Source of the DNA: Scytolyngbya sp. HA4215-MV1
GTDB taxonomy: Bacteria > Cyanobacteriota > Cyanobacteriia > Leptolyngbyales > Leptolyngbyaceae
Assembly (NCBI GenBank): GCA_019359045.1
Contig: JAHHIA010000001.1
Coordinates: 62,001 to 126,000 of the forward strand
Direction: 5' to 3'
DNA: 64,000 bases
Translations under genes and position numbers: made by a program
In this document: one piece after another, positions 27,521-36,767 of the stretch
Position numbering within the stretch: position 1 is the stretch's first letter
Layout: each line of letters begins with the position of its first letter
Notes under the pieces: generated by a model
Seen by the model: the letters and a program-made list of their open reading frames with translations, nothing else
Told to the model about the DNA's origin: nothing
The model's database searches: none

Positions 27521-28204
27521 TCAAGGAATTAAAGAGAAGTATTCTTCGTGCAGCGATCGCTCAAAATCAATTGCTAAAGGTCGGTTTGGACTGGGTTTGA
27601 AACCCGTTGCAGAGCAGCTAATGGTTGCGGGGCTGGTTGCAGTAATGGTGAAAGCCTGGGGCTTGGTAGGATCACTTGGATCTTGAAACGAATACTTCCC
27701 TTTGCGCTCAATATCCGCACTGGTGAGAGTGATAAACGTTGTCATGCCCTGCTGGATTTTGACCGTTGCATTTGCGATGCCCACCCCTGGATTATCGACA
27801 TCAAATACATAGCCTCGGATAAACACTGGCTCAGCAGGAAACAGAACCAGAATGGTTGAGGTAGAGATTGGAAGCGCTTTAGAAACGGGCTGTTCAAAGT
27901 TCCAACCTTTGGGAATCGTAACGATCAACGTTTTCTCAGCAAATCCTTGCCGAAATTGAAGGGAGGTTGTCCGAATATTGAGATGCAATTGATAATCTTT
28001 TAGTGCTAATTCTGGAAACAATAACGCTGGTCGTCCAGATAAGATAAACGTGCCATCACTCCAGATTTGATCAATTACAGGAAGCTCTTGCACCGTGATT
28101 TGAACTGTGCCAATCACAGGTTGACCTGTTCCTTCATGGAGGATTTTTCCTGTTACTAAAGCAACTTGTTCAATCACATCTGGAGCGATGATTTTCATCC
28201 CCAT
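27521..28204 (-). CDS. Carboxypeptidase-regulatory-like (beta-sandwich) protein in the cluster
   Basis: 227 residues. VALVTGKILHEGTGQPVIGTVQITV and FIRGYVFDVDNPGVGIANATVKIQQG are two Ig/CarboxypepD_reg-like segments, each with the pattern G.V.d..tg.pv.gA.V.v. No signal peptide. It follows the DUF4255 gene with overlapping ends (28204) and precedes the main sheath gene. Proteins of this fold at this place may decorate the particle; function unknown. Confidence 0.65.
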   Translation of the reverse strand: MGMKIIAPDVIEQVALVTGKILHEGTGQPVIGTVQITVQELPVIDQIWSDGTFILSGRPALLFPELALKDYQLHLNIRTTSLQFRQGFAEKTLIVTIPKGWNFEQPVSKALPISTSTILVLFPAEPVFIRGYVFDVDNPGVGIANATVKIQQGMTTFITLTSADIERKGKYSFQDPSDPTKPQAFTITATSPATISCSATGFKPSPNRPLAIDFERSLHEEYFSLIP

Positions 28205-28821
28205 TACCCTCCAGTCATCTGAGTGAATTGCAATTGCTTCCGCCGCACCTGCTCTGCTCCAGTCTCTCGATTAGAGTCGATATAAACTACTTTTACTTCA
28301 TAGGATACGGATAGATAATAAGGTCGCATAAAACTACTCCAAAGCTTCGTCATATCTTCCATTGAAATCGGATTCAAAACAATTCGAATCTCTTCAGCAG
28401 TGTTTTGAAGCAATCCCTTTAGGTCAACCCCTTTGACAATGGCATAGTCATAAAAAATCTGCATAACTTTACCCAATAACTGATGGGCATTTTTGGCTGA
28501 TTCTTCATCACCCTCTGTATCGGTAATCAACGGAGTAATCAGATAAAATAGGTTTAAGGCAAGGGGTGGATATTGCAAACGATGACCATTTTTGGATGCC
28601 AAAGCACGATTTTTGACTTCACCATTTTCAACAACCCGATAGAGAAACAAGGATAGATGGGTTTTAGTGGGGGTAGTATCCGTCATCAGCCTATGCGGTG
28701 GCTTGAAAGAAATCTGTAGCGTTGGATCAGTCAGAATTTGTTTAGCGGTTGTATCAAGGTGATCTGCGATCAGCGATCGCAGCGTCTCATCTACAGCATG
28801 AATGACCGGATACTGGCTCAT
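28204..28821 (-). CDS. DUF4255 protein, tail-terminator type (Afp16-like), first gene of the cluster
   Basis: 205 residues. Motifs YPVIHAVDETLRSLI, ISFKPP, KTHLSLFLYRVVENGEVKNRAL, YPPLALNLFYLITPLITD, GKVMQIFYDYAIV, IVLNPISMEDMTKLWSSFMRPYYLSVSYEVKVVYID (as NPISMEDMTKLWSS and YYLSVSYEV). This is the DUF4255 signature; the protein caps the sheath/tube distal end. AAGGAGA precedes the ATG by ten bases. As first gene it probably follows the cluster promoter in 28822-29066. Confidence 0.9.
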   Translation of the reverse strand: MSQYPVIHAVDETLRSLIADHLDTTAKQILTDPTLQISFKPPHRLMTDTTPTKTHLSLFLYRVVENGEVKNRALASKNGHRLQYPPLALNLFYLITPLITDTEGDEESAKNAHQLLGKVMQIFYDYAIVKGVDLKGLLQNTAEEIRIVLNPISMEDMTKLWSSFMRPYYLSVSYEVKVVYIDSNRETGAEQVRRKQLQFTQMTGG

Positions 28822-29066
28822 TAAAAACCGATCTCCTTCTCAACACTTTCAGGAAAATCAAACCCTTATCTGTGTTTGTATTGATACTGGAGCTTAATAG
28901 GATTTGCAAGTCACTCATCCCATCTAACCCATTCGCGTTAGTCAACTCAAGCTAGCTCATTTAGACTAATCCGATCGTGCAACTTGCGCTGAAATGACTG
29001 CAAATCTATCCTATTTGCTATCTGAACTGCATCATTTAAGGCAACTAGAATAGGCTGCAATGCACT
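28822..29066. promoter_or_regulatory. Divergent intergenic region, likely promoter of the injection-system cluster
   Basis: 245 bases between the first minus-strand cluster gene and a plus-strand gene with GTG start. It is AT-rich in places. I could not place a convincing -35/-10 pair or an operator; the role is inferred from the divergent arrangement. Confidence 0.4.
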
Positions 29067-29948
29067 GTGAAGACACATCAGTTCCCGATGCAACTCCTTG
29101 ACTCAACATGGAACGATCGCCAAGATTGGGTCTGTGTCATTGATCCAGCTTTGGCGTTATCTCAATACGGCGTCACCTTGATCAAACAATTAGGGAATGC
29201 CATGGAAGTCTGGATCGGGCGAGAGCTTTGGCATATTTTGGAAAACGCTGCTCTCTACATCCAGCAACCAGAACTGATTGCCCCCAGAGGATTACACGCG
29301 ACAATAACGTTTCAGCAAGAACGCAAAGCCTTGGAAGAAACCATCTGGGCACTCAGAGAATGGGAAGTTTTTCGTCTAGGAACTGATCTAGCAGGGTTAA
29401 ACATTTTTTGGATTGGAGACAGTCGTAGAGAATCTTTTATTCCTAAAGATCGAAGTTTAGAAATTTTAGATCGTTGGGAATTAGTCGCGAGCGTGCTGGA
29501 TTCTCAATTCAATCAGATGAATTGTAAAGACTATATTTTGCCCTTAGCCTTTCGTGATGCGATCGCCCTCGCTGCAAGTTTAGAAAATGCATTCATTCTT
29601 ACTCGTCAAATCCCTAGAGAGACTGACGAAAATGCTCCTCCGGAAATTTGCAGTGTGTTTGAAACTTGGGAAATTCCATGTCAATATTTGACTACGGACG
29701 ATTCTATGGTTGCAATCAAAAGTAATCACTTACATCAATTGCTGATCCGAACCAACACTGCTAAAGTTGTTTGGTCTGGAGTTCATCTCGCTGCTCTGCA
29801 TTTATTAGCACCCACTACACTGAGTCTTCAAAAATTGTCTGAACAAACTCAGTCAGCCTCCCTTCTAAATTTCCAAAAATCAATCGATCGCGCCGAACTG
29901 TACAAAAGTTTATTAGCCAGAGTTAGAGGATTTTGGCATTTAATTTAG
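29067..29948 (+). CDS. Unknown protein divergent from the injection-system cluster
   Basis: 293 residues, GTG start. No signal peptide or membrane segment. The sequence has DWVCVIDPALALSQYG near the start and LAFRDAIALAASLENAFILTRQ near residue 165. The order (an early Asp, then DAIALA.SLENA.ILTR) faintly recalls PIN-domain nucleases, but the match is too weak to assign. Tryptophan-rich (VWIGRELWHIL, FWIGDSRRESF). Its divergent placement makes a link with the cluster possible. Confidence 0.55.
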   Translation: MKTHQFPMQLLDSTWNDRQDWVCVIDPALALSQYGVTLIKQLGNAMEVWIGRELWHILENAALYIQQPELIAPRGLHATITFQQERKALEETIWALREWEVFRLGTDLAGLNIFWIGDSRRESFIPKDRSLEILDRWELVASVLDSQFNQMNCKDYILPLAFRDAIALAASLENAFILTRQIPRETDENAPPEICSVFETWEIPCQYLTTDDSMVAIKSNHLHQLLIRTNTAKVVWSGVHLAALHLLAPTTLSLQKLSEQTQSASLLNFQKSIDRAELYKSLLARVRGFWHLI

Positions 29949-30397
29949 CGACCTCTAATATAAACCTGAATTAGGAGTCGCCACAATAAGAAGCAGAGGA
30001 TAACATCATTAAATCATCGCCTTGTATCAACTTTTACCCCAAACTACCACTTTGACACACCTACATCTCCTAAATTGTTGAGATATCAAATTTAAAAATT
30101 ACGTTTTTATAACCAATTTGGCACTCCCTCCTGTATTTTTGGGAATGCGGCTTCATTTAGATTAGTGATACGTAAATTAGTGATATGAATGTACAAAAAT
30201 CTTGATTTAAAAAATACGGAGATTGAATGATGGCTTGAACTATTCTAAGCTAGAATTTACGTCTGATTTCCAGGTGGGAATTCATTCAAAATTTTGTGAA
30301 TCTCGATATCATCTGCGTCTGCGACTACGTTTTTTGGAACTGAGTTGATCTGGGAAAGTTCGATAAACTCAACAAACTTTTGAAAGAGCAGAGCATC
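29949..30397. other. AT-rich intergenic stretch without a gene
   Basis: About 450 bases between two co-directional genes. It contains a short direct repeat (ATTAGTGATA twice, about 30161-30187) and several A/T runs. No ORF with a credible start and no terminator hairpin with T-run that I can support. Confidence 0.5.
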
Positions 30398-30862
30398 ATG
30401 CACACAAATATACCCAAAAATTCTGTCCATCATCAATGCTCTCAAGCAACCATTCTTGGCAAAGTAAATGAATTTTATGTAAAAAATTCTTGTCTCACTG
30501 TAATTTCTCTAGAGGGTTTTCCAGAAGTTGAAACCCCCGATGCTATAGCCAACACTCTGAATAAAAACTCACTTTCAGTTCTCGGTTATTTTGAATTTGA
30601 TCAACAACGCTATGCCGTAGTTCATATCCCAGAGACGTTGGACAAGCCAGCGATCGCTCTCACGAGTCTCTTAACAGAACGAGAATTACAAATTGCAACT
30701 TTAATTGCATCAGGGCAATCTAATAAGCAAGCTGCTAACCAACTGCATATCAGTGAGTGGACAGTTTCGGCACATCTGCGCCGGATTTTTATCAAACTCA
30801 ATATTGAGAGTCGCACCGCAATGGTTTATAAGTGTGCTTCACTGATTCATCAGCGGATGTAA
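30398..30862 (+). CDS. LuxR-type HTH transcriptional regulator
   Basis: 154 residues from the ATG (a TTG six codons upstream is possible). The C-terminal HTH is clear: LLTERELQIATLIASGQSNKQAANQLHISEWTVSAHLRRIFIKLNIESRTA (motifs LTERELQIA, GQSNKQAANQLHISEWTVSAHLRRI). The first 80 residues look like a small sensory domain (EFYVKNSCLTVISLEGFPEV). Lacks a receiver domain. It lies between the injection-system and caspase regions and could control either. Confidence 0.85.
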   Translation: MHTNIPKNSVHHQCSQATILGKVNEFYVKNSCLTVISLEGFPEVETPDAIANTLNKNSLSVLGYFEFDQQRYAVVHIPETLDKPAIALTSLLTERELQIATLIASGQSNKQAANQLHISEWTVSAHLRRIFIKLNIESRTAMVYKCASLIHQRM

Positions 30863-30949
30863 TGACACGAGTACTTTGGGGCGTAAGGTAGGCAACCATT
30901 CTGAGGAGGTCAGGAGTCAGAATGGTAGGCAGATTTCCGCCAAGTTTTA

Positions 30950-33142
30950 CTAGGGCACCACCTCCAGAATGGTAGAAGTTGCTGCCAATTGTTGAGTATC
31001 TACTGCCTGCTTGCTGCTCTTGACCTCCACATCTGCATCACGGGCGTTGCGATCGAGATCCCCCAGCAATGCCCCAACCACATCCAGAGATGTGTCTTCT
31101 TTTAAGGGCAAGGGACTTCTGGCGGCAATGCCCCGATCTTTAGCGATCGTCTGAATTGCCTTCAAAGTATTCCGCAACGGTCTTGAACTCGCCAGCACCA
31201 GCACCTCTAGAAAGCCAACCCCTTTCAAAATGAACTGATAGCCATCGCCGGATTGGGGCGTGACCAGTTCCTGTTGCGGGGCAATCAGGTCGGCATCTTC
31301 AGGGGCATCCCAGTAGGGATACAGGACCGTCAGGTTGCCACTACTGCCAATCAGCAACACCGCCACATGCAAATTTTGGTCTGTGTGGTTGCGCACTTTC
31401 ACTTGAAACTCAGTTCCAGATTTGAACTGACGGGCATGGGGGGTGACTGCCGTACTACTGCCCTTGGGCACGACTGCTGTAGAGACCTGCAATCCTTCTG
31501 AAGACTCCCCCCCTACAGCCAACTGTAGAATTCGACCTGCCAGCAAAGACTTGAACCGGGGGCGCAACCGCGCGATCGCCGCCTCAACCGTTTCCTCCGG
31601 TTGACCAAAGGTGGCTGAAATGGGAACCAGTCCAGCGGTGAACAAGCCCACACTGCCTACCGAGGGCAGATCAGAGACTTTTAAGTGTTGGGCGTGGCTC
31701 AGTGCTTCTGGGGTCAGGCGACCCAAAATATAATCTACGGGGATGTGCGGTTCCACGAGTGTCGCTGCAATCCGACTGAGGGCTTTCAATCCCGTTTGGG
31801 CGGCAGATCGGTTCTTGCCTAACGATCGATCTAAGCCAATCCGCAGTTTCAAATCGTTTGGAACGCCTCGCACCCGTTCTCTCAAAAACAATCCCGGTTG
31901 AACCGCATTGGCGTTACCCTGACTCAGTTTGCCAGTCCCCACCAGTCCCTGCCGATCGGACAGTTGAATGTCCCCCAACGCTTTGCCTGACCGATCGATC
32001 AAAGTAAAGATGGCATCGGCTCCGGTAGCGTCTAAACTGCGGGAAGACACGCCCCCCAACCAGAACTGAATGTTGTCCTTGCTGACTTCGGTCACCACTG
32101 CCTCTGCGGCTGGTGTGGTGTGGGTCAGGCAGTAAACGGGTTTCTGTGCATTACTCTGGGGATTGACTTCATAGATGGGGTCTTGTTCAACCCCTGACGC
32201 ATACGCCACATCTTTGGTGCTGCGGGACAGATTGACAAACATCCGTTCCAGCGACTCGTTTGCTGTTTGTTGCCAGAGGTAGCGGGTCAGCAAATAGGTA
32301 AAGGCACCGGCTGTAAAGCCACTGAAGGGCGCATCGGCAGCGTACTGATTGTAAGTGGCAGAACCGATCGCCACGCCTTTGGCAATTTGGCTGCGCTTTT
32401 GATGAAAGGTAGCTTCCGTCAACTGGAGTCGCGATAACCAGTGCTGCTGGTATGCCAGTTCTTCTGGACTGGGAGTTGCCATCTGAGGATCATCCAATCG
32501 AGCTGAGGATCGGGAAGGCGTTGCCCGAAATACTAAATTGCCACGGGTGCCGCCACCAGAATGACAACTATCCAGCACCGCAGTAATATCTTCGGTTTGC
32601 AACGCTGACATCAACAGAAACAACGTGTGCCCCATAATGTCCTGGACTTGTGTTGGATTCGCAGTGACGCGATCGCGGGGGACGATCGTGCCGTTGATGC
32701 CCTGTCCCTGATCGTTTTTGAAGAGAGGCTGGGGACTGGAGTCCAGTACCAGGGAACCATGTCCGGAGTAGTGGAAGACGACCACATCGCCCCGTTTTGC
32801 TTGCTGAATCAAATGGGTTTCAAACGCGGTCAGAATATTCTGACGAGTCGGTGTTAGCGATTCCTTGTCACTAACGACGAGGATGTCTTTGGGGTTGAAG
32901 CCAAAGCGATGCACCAACAGTTCTCGTTGCAAGTCCACATCGGTTAAGCATCCTGCCAGGGAGCTAATCGGGTCGGGATAATCGTTGATGCCGACCAACA
33001 ATGCTAGTTTACGGGGCGTGCTCTGGGCGAGGACACGAGCAGTGCGGTCTGCCTGAGCCAAAAAGTCAAATTGGCTGAGTCCGATCGCGGCAAGCGTGGA
33101 GCCAGCGGCTTGTAAGAAGTGGCGACGGTTAAGGGTAGACAT
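30950..33142 (-). CDS. Caspase-like (C14) protease with Tat signal and C-terminal DUF4384-type domain
   Basis: 730 residues. The twin-arginine signal RRHFLQAAGSTLAAIGL occupies 6-22, so export by Tat is expected. The caspase core carries LALLVGINDY (46-55), the catalytic His in HYSGHGS (H128) and the catalytic Cys in DSCHSGG (C193). The C-terminal part (KVRNHTDQNLHVAVLLIGSSGNLTVLYPYWD) is a DUF4384-like extension common in cyanobacterial orthocaspases. The next gene upstream on the same strand is a CHAT protease, and both lie within 5 kb of the injection-system cluster. Confidence 0.88.
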   Translation of the reverse strand: MSTLNRRHFLQAAGSTLAAIGLSQFDFLAQADRTARVLAQSTPRKLALLVGINDYPDPISSLAGCLTDVDLQRELLVHRFGFNPKDILVVSDKESLTPTRQNILTAFETHLIQQAKRGDVVVFHYSGHGSLVLDSSPQPLFKNDQGQGINGTIVPRDRVTANPTQVQDIMGHTLFLLMSALQTEDITAVLDSCHSGGGTRGNLVFRATPSRSSARLDDPQMATPSPEELAYQQHWLSRLQLTEATFHQKRSQIAKGVAIGSATYNQYAADAPFSGFTAGAFTYLLTRYLWQQTANESLERMFVNLSRSTKDVAYASGVEQDPIYEVNPQSNAQKPVYCLTHTTPAAEAVVTEVSKDNIQFWLGGVSSRSLDATGADAIFTLIDRSGKALGDIQLSDRQGLVGTGKLSQGNANAVQPGLFLRERVRGVPNDLKLRIGLDRSLGKNRSAAQTGLKALSRIAATLVEPHIPVDYILGRLTPEALSHAQHLKVSDLPSVGSVGLFTAGLVPISATFGQPEETVEAAIARLRPRFKSLLAGRILQLAVGGESSEGLQVSTAVVPKGSSTAVTPHARQFKSGTEFQVKVRNHTDQNLHVAVLLIGSSGNLTVLYPYWDAPEDADLIAPQQELVTPQSGDGYQFILKGVGFLEVLVLASSRPLRNTLKAIQTIAKDRGIAARSPLPLKEDTSLDVVGALLGDLDRNARDADVEVKSSKQAVDTQQLAATSTILEVVP

Positions 33143-33210
33143 GATGCATCACTACAGGATTTTGGATTTGTGATTTTGGATTTGCGATTTTGGATTGTAG
33201 GAGTCTTTGA

Positions 33211-35828
33211 CTATTCAGCTTCGCCAATCAGGGTAAAGGCTGCCCAGTCGAGCGGTTCCGGATATTTCTGTTTGGTGGTCAGCAGTGCCTGTCGCAGTGC
33301 CTGGGCTTTATCTGGGGTCTTCTGCAAATTTTGGTAGAACTGGGTCATGAGAAAGCGGGTGGGGTCATCGGGCACTTTCCAGAGGGAGACGATGATACTG
33401 GGGACGCCCGCAGAGATTAAAGAACGCGACGTCCAATCACGCCATCGCCTGTAATGTTGCCGCGCCCGGTATCGCAGGCACTCAACACGACCAGTTCTGC
33501 CTTGAGTTTCATGTCCAGAATTTCGTTGGCGGTCAATAGTCCATCGTTGGGTTCGCCGGGGCGATCGGGAGCCAGGGCGATCGCTCCCGGCACCCCCATT
33601 CCTTTGACATCATCGAGTAGTCCATGGGTTGCTAGATGGATCAACCGCACCGTTGGCATCTGTTTTACCACCGCAGATTTTCTGGCTTGATTGCCAATGA
33701 GGGCATTGGTTTTGAGCAGTTCGGCAATGCCTCTGGCTTCCCCTTCTGCTCCCGGTAATGCTGGGAGTTGCACAGCATCACTTCCCACCTGCAACTGCAC
33801 CTGCGGCATCGCCGGATTACCCACCACCAAAGCCTTGGTGGCTCCCGACTCCTGACTCCTGACTCCCTTCCGCTGCTGCTGCGTCAACTCCAACACCTGA
33901 ATCGAGGGAGCAGTCAGAATCGTGTGTTGCTCAATTAAGGCAGTACCGTTGGCGTCGGTGAGGGCAGGGAAAGGCACCAGAAACAGTTCTCCCTGAGGAA
34001 GAAAGATGACCCGTTGATTGGGGTCGATGGGCAGGAGATCGGCAATGGGGGCAATCAGCAATTGGTGTAGCAGTCGCAGATTCTGAGTTTGTTTCTCTTT
34101 CTGCTGTTGCAATGCCGCTGGGGTCATGGCAACCACCACATCTGCATCCCGGCTTCTGGCTCCCAGAGCAAGTCGACTCTCTGTAATCAGGTCAGTTAGG
34201 GGTGTTTTGTTTTGGCTCAGATCGACTTTGCGGAAGTCAATCTTGCCATCGGGGTGGATGACCCAGAGGTAAAGTTCAGATTGACGAGTTTCCAGTTTAC
34301 CCTGAATCTTGAAGTCGTCGTAGAGGACAGAATACTGTACTAGTGTAGCGTTGTGAGCTTTGGCAATCTGCTGAATTTGCTGAATCGTTGGTGGTTTGAC
34401 AACGGATTCTAAAACGGATGAAACAGATGCAGGATTGCTGAGGACACCCTCTTGTTTATCCGTTTTATCCGTTGCCAACCGCTGCGCCAGTAACTCCACA
34501 AATGCTCGCGCCCGTCCCCGCTCGGAAATTTCTAATGCTGCATTGGGTTGATTTTGAGCCACCAACACTTTCTGTAAGGTGCGATAAGTCCGCGCTTGTT
34601 CTTCAAAAATCGAAACTTTATTGGCATCATTCCCAGCACCTGTTTGCCGCAGCGCTTCCCAGACAACAATGCCATCCATCAAGGTTTTCGCAGCCGCCAG
34701 CAAATCGCCAGATTTGAATAGTGCGTTGCCTAAATTATTCAGGGATTGTCCTTCCCCGTTTCGGTCTTTGATTTCCCGCGCGATGGCTAAATGTTGTTCC
34801 TGATACTCAATTGCTTTGCCATAGTTACCCAGAGCGTCGTAAGTAAGTCCCAAATTGCCCAGGGCTGCTCCTTCCCCTAATCGATCTTTGATTTCCCGCG
34901 CAATGGTTAAAGCTTGTTCTTGATACTCAATTGCTTTGCCATAGTTGCCCAGAGAGAAGTAAGCATTTCCCAAATTGCCCAGGGCATATCCTTCCCCTAA
35001 TCGGTCTTTGATTTCCCGCTTAATGGCTAAACTTTGTTCCTGATACTCGATCGCTTTGTCGTAGTTGTCCAGAGAGAAGTAAGCAAGTCCCAAATTGCCC
35101 AGGGCTGCTCCTTCCCCTAATCGATCTTTGATTTCCCGCGCAATAGCTAAACGTTGTTCTTGATACTCAATTGCCTTGCCATAGTTGCCCAGAGCGTCGT
35201 AAGCAATTCCCAAATTGCCCAGAGATTGTCCTTCCCCTAATCGATCTTTGATTTCCTGCGCGATGGCTAAGCTTTGTTCGTGATACTCAATGGCTTTGCC
35301 ATAGTTACCCAGAGCGTCGTAAGCATTTCCCAAATTGCCCAGGGATTGTCCTTCGCCTAATCGGTTTTTGATTTCCCGGGCAATGGCTAAACTTTGTTCG
35401 TGATGCTCAATGGCTTTGCCATAGTTACCCAGAGCGTAGTAAGCCACCCCCAAATTGCCCAGGGATTGTCCTTCGCCTAATCGGTTTTTGATTTCCCGGG
35501 CAATGGCTAAACTTTGTTCGTGATACTCAATGGCTTTGCCATAGTTACCTAGAGCGTAGTAAGCATTTCCCAAATTGCCCAGGGCATATCCTTCCCCTAA
35601 TCGATCTTGGATTTCTCGATACATTTGCAGGGACTGCTGCCAGGATTGCAGAGCAACTTCAAACTGACTGGTCTGATATTGCTGAATGCCCTGTTGAAAT
35701 AACCGATCGGCTTCGGTTTTGCGATCGCTGACCGTCTGCCCTTGAGTGGAAGTTGTAGCAATGGGGAGAACTGGGCTAACCAGAGCAAGGAAGAGAACAA
35801 CCGTGAGCGATCGCACATCAAGCCGCAT
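33211..35828 (-). pseudogene. TPR-CHAT protease, C-terminus broken by a one-base frameshift
   Basis: The uninterrupted frame gives 803 residues ending GDGVIGRRVL at 33417. Shifting one base at about 33430 restores SRSLISAGVPSIIVSLWKVPDD, FLMTQFYQNLQKTPDKAQALRQALL and PEPLDWAAFTLIGEAE, ending at 33211, so a base has been lost in a CTG/CGG codon. Signal peptide at the N-terminus, then seven near-identical 40-residue TPR units and one divergent one (about 75-395). The CHAT domain holds the catalytic His in LATHG (H735) and Cys in SACDTG (C785). The catalytic pair lies before the break, so the truncated product may still fold or not. A sequencing error is possible. Confidence 0.85.
34741..35620. 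repeat. 120-bp tandem repeats encoding TPR units
   Basis: Seven consecutive 120-base units plus a partial one, each encoding RLGEG.(S/A)LGNLG.AY.(A/S)LGNYGKAIEY.EQ.LAIAREIK. The first two to three units are nearly identical at the DNA level, which indicates recent amplification or gene conversion. Confidence 0.93.
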
Positions 35829-35945
35829 AATTTGGTTTTCCTATGGTGATAGGCTAATTGTCTAATACCCTATCACTCCGCGGGTTGGCAACTTATGCAG
35901 TGAGTTTAAGTGACGCCACCGAATTGATGTGGTTATTCTTTTAGG

Positions 35946-36311
35946 ATGCCACTATCTTCTCTCCATCAGCAACTCACCCAAATTGCCAGTCGCTTCCAAC
36001 GATTTGAATGCGTGGAATGCGCAGATGCAATACGGCAGTTTCTCAACACGCAGGGGATTCCCGGCAAACAAATCTTGCTGTTTACAGGCAGTACTCAAAA
36101 GCCCTTCTGCAACATTTATTGCGATCTCCTCCAGCAAAACATTTCCATTAATGGACGGCACACCGCGATCGTGGTCAACCTGAATGGGCAAGAATGGGTC
36201 TTTGATAACATTCACCCTCAAGGAATTTCCAGAGTAGACTGGATCAATAGTTTTTACTCTCCAGTTCTCGATCTGGGCGGTGAGTTCCAGATGACTGAAA
36301 CTGAGTTTTAA
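35946..36311 (+). CDS. Papain-fold polymorphic toxin (stand-alone)
   Basis: 121 residues. FECVECADAIRQFLNTQGIPGKQI (motif ECVECADAI; likely nucleophile C25), SINGRHTAIVV (H72) and WVFDNIHPQGI (D87) follow the Cys-His-Asp order of papain-like toxin domains (Tox-PLDMTX type). Such domains usually sit at the C-terminus of larger toxins; here one is encoded alone without leader, as in other cyanobacteria. The next gene starts 16 bases downstream and is a candidate immunity protein. Confidence 0.75.
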   Translation: MPLSSLHQQLTQIASRFQRFECVECADAIRQFLNTQGIPGKQILLFTGSTQKPFCNIYCDLLQQNISINGRHTAIVVNLNGQEWVFDNIHPQGISRVDWINSFYSPVLDLGGEFQMTETEF

Positions 36312-36327
36312 GCCGAGGTGATTTCTG

Positions 36328-36669
36328 ATGGAACTTTATGATCTGCTTCAGGCAATTGAAAAGCGTCCCGCCATGTACCTGGGTCAGCCTTCCATCACCC
36401 AACTCAGCTCATTTTTAGCAGGGTACTTTTTTGCTCGTCGTCAACTAGGAATTTCTGAAACGGAGCAAGAGCAGCGATTTTCCGAATTTCAAGCCTGGAT
36501 TGAGAAAAAATTTAACTTGAATTCCAGCCAATCCTGGGACGAAGCCATTCGAGGGTTTGCTCAAGATGAGCCAAGTGCCCTCAGCCAATTTTTTGCTCTC
36601 TTCAACGAGTTTAGCCATACTAATGGGCTTTCCTCTGTTCCAGCCATCAAGCCCCCTCTGGCGAGTTAA
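36328..36669 (+). CDS. Candidate immunity protein of the papain-fold toxin
   Basis: 113 residues with GAGGTGA upstream of the ATG. Pattern MELYDLLQAIEKRPAMYLGQPSITQLSSFLAGYFFARR and SWDEAIRGFAQDEPSALSQFF (motifs KRPAMYLG, SFLAGYF, SQFFALFNEF) resembles a widespread family of small acidic proteins often found beside polymorphic toxins. Its place directly after the toxin in a tight bicistron suggests immunity; binding is not shown by sequence. Confidence 0.6.
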   Translation: MELYDLLQAIEKRPAMYLGQPSITQLSSFLAGYFFARRQLGISETEQEQRFSEFQAWIEKKFNLNSSQSWDEAIRGFAQDEPSALSQFFALFNEFSHTNGLSSVPAIKPPLAS

Positions 36670-36767
36670 ACTATTCTAAACGGGTAGGTATTTCTTCAAG
36701 TCTTCGGCGACCTCCCATCCTGTCTCAAAAGAACTCTGGCAGAGTTGCCCAATGAATCCTGGAAAAG

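Noticed and set aside
34741..35620. Repeats resembling a CRISPR array
   Set aside because: They are 120-base coding units of TPR, without spacers.
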